From Selaginella moellendorffii (lineage: Eukaryota > Streptophyta > Lycopodiopsida > Selaginellales > Selaginellaceae), in the NCBI RefSeq assembly GCF_000143415.4, contig NW_003314270.1:1890290-1954289 (forward strand): 64,000 nucleotides of DNA, written 5' to 3'. The notes under the pieces were generated by a model. The model saw only the letters and a list, made by a program, of their open reading frames with translations, searched no databases and was not told the DNA's origin. The position numbers and the translations under genes were made by a program. Below are positions 50,671 through 61,835 of the stretch, in pieces (the stretch's first letter is position 1; each line of letters starts with the position of its first letter).

Positions 50671-53600
50671 ATGCAGCAGGGCGAGAAGATTTCGGTCGCG
50701 ATCCGGGTGAGGCCGCCGATCAGGCAGGAGCTTGTGAGAGGCAGCCAATGGAAGCTTGGCGCTAGAACGATCGCGCTGTACAATGCGCTCGGCGCTCCTG
50801 TGCTGGGTCAATCCTACATGTTTGGTAAGTAGGGCATTGAGCTGCGGCCTTGTGATTGATCGTGTTCTTCGTTCCGATAGATCAAATATTTACCAAGGAT
50901 GCGACCAATGCGAGTGTGTATGAGATCCATGCCAAGGATCTCGTTCTATCTGGGCTTCAAGGATTCAATGGTCTCTGTCGTTCTTCAGAGTTGTGTGGCT
51001 CTCATTGTTTTTTTTTTCCTTTCCCTTCTTTTTGTTGCTCCAGGAACAATTTTTGCTTATGGCCAAACCAGCAGTGGCAAAACCTATACAATGCGTGGGT
51101 CTGAGCGGGATCCTGGGCTTATCCATCGTGCTATATGCGACGTTTTCAGCACCATTCAGAGTGTTTGTGTAATTAAATCTGTTCTCTGTGGAGCTTATTT
51201 GCTTCTTTGCAGATACTAGACAGGGAGTTCTTGATTCGGGTTTCATACATGGAAATTTACAAGGAAGAAATCAACGACTTGCTTGCTCCTGAAAATCGGA
51301 AGCTTCGGATACATGAAAACTCCGTGGTATGTATTTTGATTGATCCTGTTTGTGTTTTGGACTCTACTGAAAAGAACTTCAGCGGGGGATTTTTGTGGCA
51401 GGATTACGAGAAGAGATTGTGAGCAGTCCAGGTCAGGTCTTTGAGTTCCTCAAATTTGGAGAAGGTAAGCGTTAGATTGAAATGCCTAGAAATTATTGTT
51501 TGTTAACTTTCAGCTTACCGTCACTTCGGGAAAACCAACATGAATGTTTACAGTAGTCGATCTCATACCATATTCCGCATGGTTAATATGCTTTTCCTCT
51601 GTCAAAGTCAAAGTTGATTCAGTTCTTTGTTTGTAACAGGTAATTGAAAGCAGGGACAAAACAAACGATGGTCAAGACGATGCATTGGACGCAGTTCGCG
51701 TGTCAACTCTCGTAAGTTGCTTAAAATTCGTTTCTGGTAACCTGACAGTTTGTTTTCCGAAGAATATGGTAGATCTTGCAGGCTCGGAGCGTATCGCCAA
51801 AACTGGAGCTGGTGGTGTTCGTCTCAAAGAAGGGACGCATATCAACAAATCCTTGATGACACTTGGAACCGTTATCAGCAAGCTTAGTGAAGCTAGTGGC
51901 AAGCAAGGGTAATTCAAGTTACATGTTTTCTGCACTAATTTCATGATGCTTACAGTGGACACATACCATACCGAAATAGCAAGTTAACTCGGATTCTGCA
52001 GTCTGCTCTGGATGGAAATGCTAAAACTGCCGTCATCTGCACAATTACTCCGGATGAGGTAACGTTGCGGATGGTTCTGCATGTCCTTGATAATTGACAC
52101 AAGTTAATTCACAGATGCAGCTTGATGAGACACGAGGAACTTTGCAGTTTGCCAGCAGAGCTAAACGGGTTTCAACATGTGCACAAATTAATGAGGTACT
52201 GTTTGCCCGACCAGGAAACTTGCTCTGACATAGCTACTATGCGATAGACAATCACAGATGCAGCCTTGCTGAAACGGCAAAAGAAAGAAATCGAAGTATT
52301 ACGAATGAAACTGCAGGTTTGGATATCATACGAACACGTTAGTCTCTGTCTAACTTAGTGGATTCAGGGTACGAGATCTGAAGTTTTGGAGAAGGAAATA
52401 TTGAACTTGAGGAATGATCTGTTAAAGGTTAGTGTCTTTGTCATTTACAATGGAATATAACTTACCGGTGATCTTGTGGCCAGTTCGAGCTAGAACGTGA
52501 AAGACTGGCTCTGGAGCTTGAGGAAGAGAAAAAAGCTCAAAAAGAGCGCGAGATAAGGATTCAAGAACAGGAGCGAAAGATTGAAAACCTGAGCACTCTA
52601 GTGATTAGTTCTACGTGGGATGATCGCAAACCATCAAGAAAGGTACTGCCATTTTCGCTATTTGGGTTTTCTCCTTAAGATTACATGTTCAGAGCAATCG
52701 GCGTGAAACATGGTGTCCACGCTTTGTCACTCCAAAATCTCTAAAGGTACATGCTGCCTTTACCATGGGTTTTACCATTGACCTTGATACAGGATTCTGT
52801 AAACTTGGAGTCTCCAATGGTTTCCGCTAGGAAGGATACAGATCTTACTCCAGTGGCCTTTGAAATGCTCTTTGACGACGACAGCAACTTCAACGATACT
52901 CCTCTAGAGGAAACACAAGCGGAGGTGGTTTCAATTCCGTCAGACTTCGAAAATGTTGCTGACGAGGAGACGTGGATAAGTATGAATAAAGGGTACGTGA
53001 GAAGTGACAATACGGATTCAATGTCTTCTGCTACTGATATTGCCGTAAAGAATTTGGCTGTAAGTTTATTTCTTACTCAGTTTCAGTTTTGTGGCTGATT
53101 CATCTGTTTATGTAGGATGAGTTTGAATCATCTGATTTACAGACACAATATGACGTGCTGCAGCAAGCCCTCGTTTCCAAGGTAACAATTAGAATTGAAG
53201 GGCTTGTGATTATGGTTTTAAACAGGACGAGGAGCTGACACGAATGAGGACAGAGCTTTACTCTTCAATGTTAGAAAAGAAATGCTTAGAGGTAGCCGCT
53301 CGCGCATGGTTTTAGAATTTCTTAATTTTTGTTTTTCAGGAGGATTTATTGCAAGAAGTGCTCTTTCGGCAAGAGCTGGAGAAACACGTCGCACACTTGG
53401 AGAAGGAGGCGGTCGTGGGTATAGCACATGCAGGGATTCTGGAGGACGTTTTTAAAGACTGCCGATCTTTAGTCTTGTCTGCCATCCAAGTAAGAAACTT
53501 GACATTGTTTTCCTGGAGAGACTTCTAACTAGGTGATGCAGGAAGCAAAAGACTTTATGTGGACGGCCATGCTGGGCGTCAGTGATAAGCAAACTAACGG

Positions 53601-54605
53601 GGTCGAGTGTCTGACTTTAGAGAAGGAAAGTGAGTGTAGTGCGCGACAGCAACTCGAACCAAAGGGAAGATATACAGACGAAGTTGAGAGAATGGATGAG
53701 ATTGACCAACAGGTGAGAAGCATCTCCTGCTTCGAAATGGTTTATGATCTGCTATGGTGGTCGTTCATAAAGCTTGTGGATCTGATTGGGCTGTGAGGAT
53801 AGCTAGAGGGAGGCTAACCCGCTCGTTACAATATGTGTTGTCTGGGGGGTAGTACTAGTGTAGTAAGGAGAATTTCTATCAAGAATATAGGCTGAGAAGG
53901 ACGAGGTTCTACTTGTAGCAGGCATCAGGTGGGTCGTGATTGTTATAGCCTTTGTTTTGCGGTAGATGTCAGTGTAGGATATATAATTGCAACTGATGTA
54001 TAACTTTATTGTTTGCAGTGTAATCTCGACAGGAGAAAGTTTTCTGACGCATATTATTCAAGGTGAAAACTGTTTTCCATTGCCTTTCGCAGACTTACAT
54101 ACTTTTCCCCTTGCAGAATAACAGAACTCACGGAAACGGAAATCCAGTTGAAGCATGTGTTGGAGCAATGTATTTCACAGCTGATGAATACCAAGAGTGT
54201 CAACAAGCTCCTTTTCGCTGTCAGTAAAAACAACTACAACCTCGAGAGCTACTTCTCAATTGCCGACTGACTGCGTAATTTCAGGAAAACGCCGCGCTTT
54301 TAAGTGCCAACGCCAGGTCCCAGGAAACAATTGATTTTATGTACGGGAAGATTGAGGTTTTGACGGACCGCATACGTGAGTCCGACGTCCAGATTCGGCA
54401 TTTCATCTCGAGCTCACAGGTGAATAGTTTGCCTGTCTTGACAACAAGAAATTCCGGGAGATTCGGCACTAAAGCTATGACGAACCAACGCTGCAACAAC
54501 ATTACTGGTATGCTAGTTTTGTTATTCACAGCATTCTTCACTCAGGTAGAGAGGGTGAGATTCCTAGAAGAGCAGCTGGCAGCTGCTTTGATTAGCGCGA
54601 GTTAG
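50671..54605 (+). CDS. Kinesin-7 family motor protein
   Basis: An N-terminal plus-end kinesin. It begins [16 protein letters not shown] at 50671. Motor motifs in order across short exons: [19 protein letters not shown], the P-loop [11 protein letters not shown] (about 51061-51093), [20 protein letters not shown], switch [12 protein letters not shown] (about 51541-51575), switch II DLAGSE (about 51774), [37 protein letters not shown] and [14 protein letters not shown]. The stalk is coiled coil ([37 protein letters not shown]). The tail ends [20 protein letters not shown] and [16 protein letters not shown]. The motor sequence resembles plant kinesin-7 (CENP-E/NACK-like). An intron of 306 nt (53713-54018) is the longest. 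Cell role (phragmoplast, spindle or organelle) is not decided by sequence. Confidence 0.92.
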
Positions 54606-54702
54606 TTAATGTACAGGTATAAGAATGGTTACCACCATTTTGTGATCGCCATCAACGATATCAATTCGTTCCAGTTAACTGTTCTAGTGAGGTAAGAATC
54701 TA

Positions 54703-57387
54703 TCATTCGAGCAGTCGTGGCTGACTCACTTGGTGGTTCTTGTTATCACAGTTTTGTTCCATCAGCTTCATCACTTTGGCTTCCTCGTCTTTCATTCCAG
54801 CGGTGGCAAACATCCCAGCAAGAATAGTGTAGGCCACCGAGTCCCCGGGATCCGCTTCAAACAACTTATGGGCTATCAAAGCTCCGGTCTCCACGTCCCG
54901 GCTCGTCCGACAAGCCCCCAGCAGGCTCCTCCAAACCACAACATCAGCCTCAAACGGCATTCTCTCCGCGAGTTCCATTGCCTCGGCCAAGCGTCCGGCC
55001 CGTCCAAACGCATCGACCATGCAGTAGAAGTGATCCCTCCCGGGCCTCACGCAGTAGTCCGGCACCATCGACGCAAAGTAGCTCCAGCCCCTGTCCGCCA
55101 TTCCGTTGTGGCTGCTAGCGAGCAGGATACTCGAGAAAGTCATCTCATCCGGCCTCTCGCCGTGAAGAACCATCGAGTGGAAGAGCTCCAGGGCCTCCCG
55201 GGGATGACCATTCTGGGCATAAGCGGTGACCATGGCGTTCCACGACACAAAGCTCGTCCGGGGCATGGAGTTGAAGAGCTCTTTGGCTTCCTTGACATGC
55301 CCGTTCTGGGCGTACGCCGCTAGCATGGCGGTCTGAGCAACGATGGTCGTCTCGGCCATGGAGTGGAAGCACTCCCGGGCCGCGGACAGGTGACCGTTCT
55401 GCGCAAGCACGGTTAAAATGGTGGTCTCGGACACCGAGCTCACCTCGGGCATTTTGTCGTAAACCGCCTTCGCCTGAACCACCTGGCCACTTTGTCCGTA
55501 CGCTGCCACCATCGCGTTCCATACTGCCACGTCGTGCTTGTTGTTGGCGTCGAAGAGCGCCTTGGAGCGATGGACGTCGCCGGCGGCGGCGTGGGCGACG
55601 AGCATCGCGGTCAGGGCAAAGAGATTGGCGCGCGGATCGTCGCCTCCACGCGGCATGGAATCGAATGCGCGCTGCGCGTCTCGGATCCGCCCGCCGGCGG
55701 CGTACGCCTGGATCATCGCGTTCCACGACACCAAATTGCGCCTTGACATCGCCGCGAAGATCCCCTCCGCCGCCTCGATCGAGCTGCCGCCGCCGCCATA
55801 CGCCGCCAGCATCGCGTTCCAGCATACCACATCCCTCTCCGGCATCGAATCAAAGAGCTCTTTCGCGCGATCCAAGCTCCCATTGCTCGCGCACGCCTGG
55901 AGCATCACCGTCCACGACGCCACGTCGCGATGGGGCATGGAATCGAATGCCGCCCTCGCCACATCGATCCGCCCCTCCCCTCCGTTCGCCTCCACGATCG
56001 CGTTCCAGGAGATTACATTCCTCTCGGGCATCGCCGCGAAGAACCCTAACGCGCGCTCTAGATGCCCTGACGTGGCATACCCAGTCAGCATCGCATTCCA
56101 CGTCACCAAGCTGCGCTGGGGAATCTTTTCAAAAACTGCGCGCGCGGGCTCCAGGTGGTGGCCGACGGCATACGTGGACAGCATGGTCGTCCAGGATTCG
56201 ATGCCGTGGACGGGCATCGTGTCGTACAGATGCTTAGATTCCTCCACGCTGCCACACGCGTGGAAGAGGATGTTCCACGATATGGAATTCCACTGCGGCA
56301 TTTTGTGGAAGAGGCCCATCGCGCCGTCCACGTCTCCCAGCTCGGCGTGGAGCTTCACCGCCGTGTTCCACGAGATCACGTCGCGACGAGGAACCCTAGC
56401 GAAGAGCTCCTTCGCGCGATCGATCTCGCCGCTGTCCGCGAGGAGCTGGAGCATCGCGTTCCACGACACGGTGCTACGCTCCGGCATCGAATCGAAGAGC
56501 CTCTCGGCGGCGGTAAGATTCTTGCTCTGGCCGTGTGCGCTGATGATCGCGTTCCAGGCGGCGACGCCGCGCTCCGGCATCCTATCAAACGCGGCGCTGG
56601 CAGATTCGAGCTCGCCGCTGTGAGCGTAGCCGACGATCATCACTGTCCAGGATATTACGGATCTCTCTCGCATCGTCTGGAACAGAGCAGACGCATCTCC
56701 CAGATGCCCGCTCGAAGAATACGCTTGGATCATCGCGTTCCAGGAGATTACATTCCGCTGCGGTGCTCTATCGAAGATTTCTTTGGTTTCCTGGACCAGG
56801 CCGTGCTCTCCACACGCACTGATGATGGAGTTCCAGGAGACGATGCTTCTTTCGGGCATGCAATGGAACATCCACTTCGCATAAATCAAATGCCCGCTAC
56901 GAGCAAACGCCTGGATCAAGGTGTTGTAGGAGACGACTGTGCGATCCGGCGCTTGATCGAAGAGCCTCTTGGCCTCGCCGATCTCGCCGCACTGCGAGTG
57001 GACGCCGATGAGGATATTGCAAGCCACGGGATCGCTCCTGTTCTTGTCGGGCATCGCCGCGAAGAATCTCTTGGCCTCGTCCAGATGCCCGTTATGCGCG
57101 TACGCCGCGAGCATCGAGACCCAGGAATGCGCATTCTTGGCCCTCGTCGCGTCGAAGACCCAGCGCGAATCCTCGGCGCTGCCGCAGCGGCCATAGCTCT
57201 GGACGAGCGAATTCGCGAGGAAGACGTCGCCGGTGGCAGCGCGATCGCCGAGCTCCTCGAAGATCCGAGCGTGAGCCCGCCGCGCGTCGGTGAGATTCTT
57301 GCAGGATCGAAGGAGTTGGATGAGATTCTCGCGTCGATCGATTCTCAGAGCAGTGCTCATGTACAGCAGCCAACGGTTAGATTCCAA
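54703..57387 (-). CDS. Large PLS-E class PPR protein, intronless
   Basis: 894 aa in one exon, with about 25 PPR motifs. Start at 57387 (MESNRWLLYMSTAL); MSTALRIDRRENLIQLL at 57360 is an alternative. It opens with RRENLIQLLRSCKNLTDARR, the usual first helix of PLS proteins. Regular repeats carry RNVISWNAMIQAY, AAYAHNGHLDEA and FDSMPERDV. The C-terminus has the E motifs: FGRAGRLAEAMELAERMPFE, VVWRSLLGACRTS and PGDSVAYTILAGMFATAGM. No DYW domain follows. Such proteins usually bind organellar transcripts and recruit a DYW partner in trans for C-to-U editing. No clear transit peptide by eye. Confidence 0.93.
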   Translation of the reverse strand: MESNRWLLYMSTALRIDRRENLIQLLRSCKNLTDARRAHARIFEELGDRAATGDVFLANSLVQSYGRCGSAEDSRWVFDATRAKNAHSWVSMLAAYAHNGHLDEAKRFFAAMPDKNRSDPVACNILIGVHSQCGEIGEAKRLFDQAPDRTVVSYNTLIQAFARSGHLIYAKWMFHCMPERSIVSWNSIISACGEHGLVQETKEIFDRAPQRNVISWNAMIQAYSSSGHLGDASALFQTMRERSVISWTVMIVGYAHSGELESASAAFDRMPERGVAAWNAIISAHGQSKNLTAAERLFDSMPERSTVSWNAMLQLLADSGEIDRAKELFARVPRRDVISWNTAVKLHAELGDVDGAMGLFHKMPQWNSISWNILFHACGSVEESKHLYDTMPVHGIESWTTMLSTYAVGHHLEPARAVFEKIPQRSLVTWNAMLTGYATSGHLERALGFFAAMPERNVISWNAIVEANGGEGRIDVARAAFDSMPHRDVASWTVMLQACASNGSLDRAKELFDSMPERDVVCWNAMLAAYGGGGSSIEAAEGIFAAMSRRNLVSWNAMIQAYAAGGRIRDAQRAFDSMPRGGDDPRANLFALTAMLVAHAAAGDVHRSKALFDANNKHDVAVWNAMVAAYGQSGQVVQAKAVYDKMPEVSSVSETTILTVLAQNGHLSAARECFHSMAETTIVAQTAMLAAYAQNGHVKEAKELFNSMPRTSFVSWNAMVTAYAQNGHPREALELFHSMVLHGERPDEMTFSSILLASSHNGMADRGWSYFASMVPDYCVRPGRDHFYCMVDAFGRAGRLAEAMELAERMPFEADVVVWRSLLGACRTSRDVETGALIAHKLFEADPGDSVAYTILAGMFATAGMKDEEAKVMKLMEQNCDNKNHQVSQPRLLE

Positions 57388-58258
57388 GAATATCCATTGC
57401 TATCCTAGGGCATATTCTTTGTCCGCTACTCGATACCGTAGTAGTAGCCACAACATATACGCTATAGCTACACGATACACACCAGTCTGGCAAGAAAGAA
57501 AGAAGGAAAGAAAGAACGAGCAAAGAAAGAGAGAAAGAAAGATCCCTAGGTAGGAGCTAGGTTTTCTCTCCCAGATATTTTGATCGCGCGGAGAGCTCCG
57601 AGCTATGGCGATCGCGGCGTCGAATCGGTGCTCCCTCGTGTTCGTGCGCGTCTGCTGTTGTGGTGGGGAGCGCCGCGGTAGGGCCTGATCAGATCAAACG
57701 GCCAATTTCTCCTCTTTCTTTTCTTTGTTCTTGCGTCGCCATCACGGAACAAGACAGAGGCGGGCGAGGAGGCGCTGCTACCCCTCTAGCTGCGAGATCG
57801 TTGTCGCGGCCATAGCTCTCTGATTCATCCTTTCATTCATGCGGTAAAGGCGTGGCGGCGGCCTCGAGACGAGGTGAGCTAACCATTCCATTTCGCAGAT
57901 TTGCGCGTTCTATCGCATTGTTTTGCGCTGATCTCTCGCGGGTGCCAGCTTGATCTGCGCGCCAGCAAACCAGGCAAAGTGGGCGACGAGGGAAAAAACA
58001 AAGAATAGGAGGATAGATAGATAGATCTGGCAGCCAGGCAAACAATGCAGCTGCTCCAACGTGCTGATGACGCCGGCAGTGGCTCCGGGGACCCATTTGG
58101 CAGCTCGAGCAACCCATGTGATTCGTGACCGGGAGTGGGATCAATCCGGGCCAGGAACAGGTCTTAGCTCCAGAAATCTTGGGCGATTTCTAGAGTTGGA
58201 GGGGAGGAAGCCTGGCGAGATCTTGCGCAAGAGGAGAACAATTTGAGCGAGAGGAAAG
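57388..58258. promoter_or_regulatory. Promoter and leader of NAT gene; purine-rich repeat
   Basis: Contains a GAAA-rich simple tract (about 57495-57545) in the shared upstream region of the PPR and NAT genes. A likely transcribed leader of the NAT gene follows, with CT-rich start and GT donor-like sites (57850-58000). No ORF with a family match. Confidence 0.4.
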
Positions 58259-60962
58259 ATGCTGGGGTCTCCTCCTTCGAGGTCTCAAAACGATCCAGAG
58301 TCGCCGTCTCTTGGTAAGAAGCCCGGTGCCTGGCCACCCACGGTGATGGAGCCGCTTCCGGCGAATCACGGCTACAATCCCAGCATGCTCGGCTCTTGGG
58401 CTCGACGAACAGGCTACAAGAGTCGCGAGACCACTGGGACTTTCTCGACTGGGGAGCAAGAGCTTCCAAAGCCGCCGGCATACAGGGAGAGAGTTTTTGG
58501 CAATGCTGCTGGTGGAGCTACCGCTGGAACGAATGCTCCAGCGGCATTGAACGGGAATGGACTTAGGAATTCGGTAGCCGCGGCCGGCAAGGAAAAGAAT
58601 GGGATCCCAGCGATTTCTGAGACAGTTCCAGTGACGAATGTGGCTGCTGCTGCTGGTAATGGTGTGAGGAAAATTAGCGAGCCCATTCGGATCGAGCCGA
58701 TGAAGAATTTCAGGGACAGGGAGTCTGACGTCATGTCGTCCCAAGATCCAGACGATGGTGGATCGATCAAGCAGACTCATATGAAATACGAAATCAGGGA
58801 AAATCCCGGACTCGGTAAGACTTTTGCTTGTTTACCTTGGTGTTCTTCAGCTGATTGAGTTGCTGTTAAGTTGTCGGTGCTCATCATTTTTCTTGTGCTG
58901 CCTTTCTTGTGACATACACGAACTGATTTTTGTTGTTACAGTTCCACTGATCCTCTACGGGCTTCAGCACTATTTTTCTATCATTGGATCGCTGATTCTC
59001 GTGCCGCTGGTTTTGGTCCCACTCATAGGCGGAAATGATGTAAGTCGTTTATACTTCTCCGCTGAGTGTTCTTGTCAATGATAGCAAGCTTTCTTGCATT
59101 CTTTTGTTTTCTGTATCCTCAGAATGATACATCGCGAGTGGTTTCCACTACATTGCTTGTTTCCGGGATCACGACGCTTATTCATTTGTGCTTCGGATCA
59201 AGGCTGCCTCTAATACAAGGCCCGTCGTTTGTGTACCTGGCTCCAGCTTTGGTGATTGCGAACTCGCCAGAGTTTTCCAACGTACCTGGAAATGTAAGGA
59301 TACTCCTCTGTTGATTTTTCCTTGAGTTTGTTTGTTTATTGTAGAGGTTCAAGCACACCATGAAGGAACTACAAGGTGCCGTCATAATCTCCTCGTTGTT
59401 CCAGATCATTGCTGGCTACAGTGGCCTAATGTCATTTTTGCTTAGGTATGTATGTCTTCAATCTTCTTAACTGATGATGGGTTATGTCTCCAGAGTTATA
59501 AATCCTGTGATTGTCTCGCCAACTGTAGCAGCCGTTGGTTTGGCATTCTTTACGTATGGTTTCACGACTGTTGGTTCATGTGTTGAAATTGGGATACCAC
59601 AGATTATTGTGGTCATCATCTTCGCTCTGGTTTGTTTGCGTTAAGTTCTTCTCCTAAATTTTCTCAGACGCGTCTGTTTGCAGCATCTTCGGAAGATTTC
59701 AATTTTCGGGCATAGGATTTTCCAAATTTATGCTGTGAGTTTCACTTTCTTTATGATTCAGCTGGATTAAATCCTTCAAAACAGGTGCCTCTCGGCTTGG
59801 CAACAACTTGGGCCTACGCGTTCTTGTTAACTGAAACGGGAGCTTACAACTATAAAGGTTGTAAGATGGACATGGCGAATCCTTCAGCGGCTTGCCAGCG
59901 GCACATCCATACAATGAGAAGTTGTAGAACCGACGCTTCACATGCCCTCAGAGACGCAGCCTGGGTAAGATTCCCTTATCCGTTCCAATGGGGAACTCCG
60001 ACTTTCAGCCTCAGAACGGGGGCAGTAATGATTGCTGCTTCTATCATAGCTTCAGTGGACTCGGTAAGTTTTCGAGAGTTCCGGTGTCATGTCTTCTCTT
60101 GACAAGTATTCGGTTTGCTTTCTTCAGGTAGGATCTTATCATGCAACGTCCCTTCTGGTTGCTTCAAGAGCTCCAACCCCTGGACTTGTAAGTCGGGCCA
60201 TAGGCCTGGAAGGCATCACGAGTGCTCTGGCTGGTCTGTGGGGAATCGGAACCGGAGCAACGACTCTCACTGAAAACGTACACACGATCGCGGTGACGAG
60301 AATGGGAAGCCGTCACGCCGTGACATTCGGTGCATTCGTTCTCATAGCCTTGTCTTTCATAGGTAAGCTTCTGCATCATTTTCTTCCTTGCTTTGCCATG
60401 CTCATAAAGTTTCCTTCGCTTTTCAGGCAAAGTTGGAGCCTTTCTTGCGTCGATTCCCCAAGTTATGGTGGCTGCGCTCCTGTGCATTATGTGGGCAATG
60501 CTGACAGCCTGGGGGCTGTCGTATCTCCGCTACACGGAAACTGGGAGCTCCCGCAACGTTCTCATCGTTGGGCTTTCGCTCTTCCTGTCTCTATCGGTGC
60601 CTGCGTACTTCCAGCAGTATAACGCTGGCAGCAACGCCGTCCAGTTCTTTCTTGCCCCGTATTCCGTTGCTACACACGGGCCCATACAAACCAAGAGCGG
60701 AACAGTAAGTTTGCTTCCTCCCCGTTCCTTATTTTGTTTGATTCCTTCGCTCTTGTCAGTCATCGTCTTTATAGCCTGAGTTTTAAGTCAGTCCTTTCCA
60801 GCATCGTTAGTTCGTCCGCTTGCAAGTTTTCTCCAGCCTGTTTGCTTTGTCTTGTTTCGCTTGTGTCAAAGTTCTTGTCTCTAGATTCTTTGTTATGTTT
60901 CTTGTTCTTTGGATAGCTTATCTCGTCCCGGAACGATCTTGAGAATGGGTTCTAACGCCATC

Positions 60963-60997
<35 letters not shown>

Positions 60998-61223
60998 CCA
61001 GGTGAACTTCATCTTTAACAGCCTGCTATCGATGCATATGGTGATAGCCTTCGTGGTGGCGTTTTTCCTGGACAACACTGTTCCTGGCAGCAAGCAAGAG
61101 CGCGGGATCTACGTGTGGTCTCGTCCCAGGAGCGCTAAGAACGAGCCGGCATTCCAAAGGGACTATGGCCTCCCCTTTGGGCTATGGAAGTTCTTCGCGT
61201 GGGTGAAATGGGTGGGCGTGTGA
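58259..61223 (+). CDS. NAT12: Nucleobase-ascorbate transporter, NAT11/12 type
   Basis: A plasma-membrane xanthine/uracil-permease-family carrier. Ten exons (58259-58814, 58942-59039, 59123-59293, 59345-59445, 59494-59629, 59684-59734, 59785-60063, 60128-60362, 60427-60704, 61002-61223). A long hydrophilic Pro/Ser-rich N-terminus (about 185 aa) marks the NAT11/12 subgroup. Family blocks: PLILYGLQHYFSIIGSLILV, GSRLPLIQGPSFVYLAPAL, VAAVGLAFFTYGF, YPFQWGTPTFS and SYHATSLLVASRAPTPGLVS. The NAT signature region reads GIGTGATTLTENVHTIAVTR (QNxG-type motif as TENVHT). About 12-14 TM segments; the tail ends WKFFAWVKWVGV. Substrate (xanthine, uric acid or other) is not set by sequence alone. Confidence 0.94.
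60963..60992. repeat. (GT)n microsatellite near NAT intron 9 acceptor
   Basis: About 14 GT dinucleotides just before TTATTTCCAG and exon 10. Intron 9 (297 nt) is the longest of the gene. Confidence 0.9.
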
Positions 61224-61835
61224 GCGATCGAGCGAGCGAGCTGAGTGAGGGAGAGTGAGAGAGAGCGAGCGAGAGAGAGAGATAGAGAGAGAGATAGAGC
61301 GAGAGAAAGAGAAGAGCAAAGAAAAGAAAAGAGAGAGGTGATTGTTTGTTTGTATGATATATAGAAGACGAAGAAATCATTTTGGGCGGGAAGTGGCATA
61401 TTCTCTAGCATTCTCTAGCATTGCTTAAAACTTTGTTGGCGTGCTTCCTCTGGAATAGGGTTAGGTTTGAGAGGCGCTCGATCGATCGATCCCACCGCTC
61501 GTGGCGCCTTTACTCCGCTTCTTTCATGACAGGGAGACGATGCTCCGGCTAGGTTTGCGGAGTCCGGATTTTTCTCCCAGGTATCGTGAATGCTGTGATC
61601 GCATTTCCTTTCTCCTCATTTCCTCGATCTTTTCTCTCGGATAGCTGGAAATATTTGTCCTAGGCCCCCAGCCGATGACGCCGCGATGAAGCTCGACACT
61701 TCCGACACTGTTCTTCGCAAGCTATCGCGGATTTCGCCGAGTGATGATGATTCCGCGACGGCGCTGGGCCAAAGCTGACCCTACTCGGGCATATTTTCGC
61801 AAGAAATCCAGCGCTTCCAGAGGTCTTGCCGAGGC
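61224..61835. other. NAT 3' flank, (GA)n tract and promoter of next gene
   Basis: A purine tract (GAGAGAGA/GCGAGA, about 61245-61335) lies in the NAT 3'UTR. Then a spacer and probable 5' leader of the zinc-finger gene, with GATCGATCGATC near 61480. No gene was recognised. Confidence 0.45.

Noticed and set aside
56155-57408. 417-aa and nearby 361-aa (55538-56623) open frames on the plus strand
   Set aside because: Antisense to the 894-aa PPR gene, whose GC-rich repeats keep the other frames open; the repeated words are mirror images of PPR motifs.
61135-61411. Ser/Leu-rich minus-strand ORFs
   Set aside because: Product of the (GA)n tract in the NAT 3' flank.
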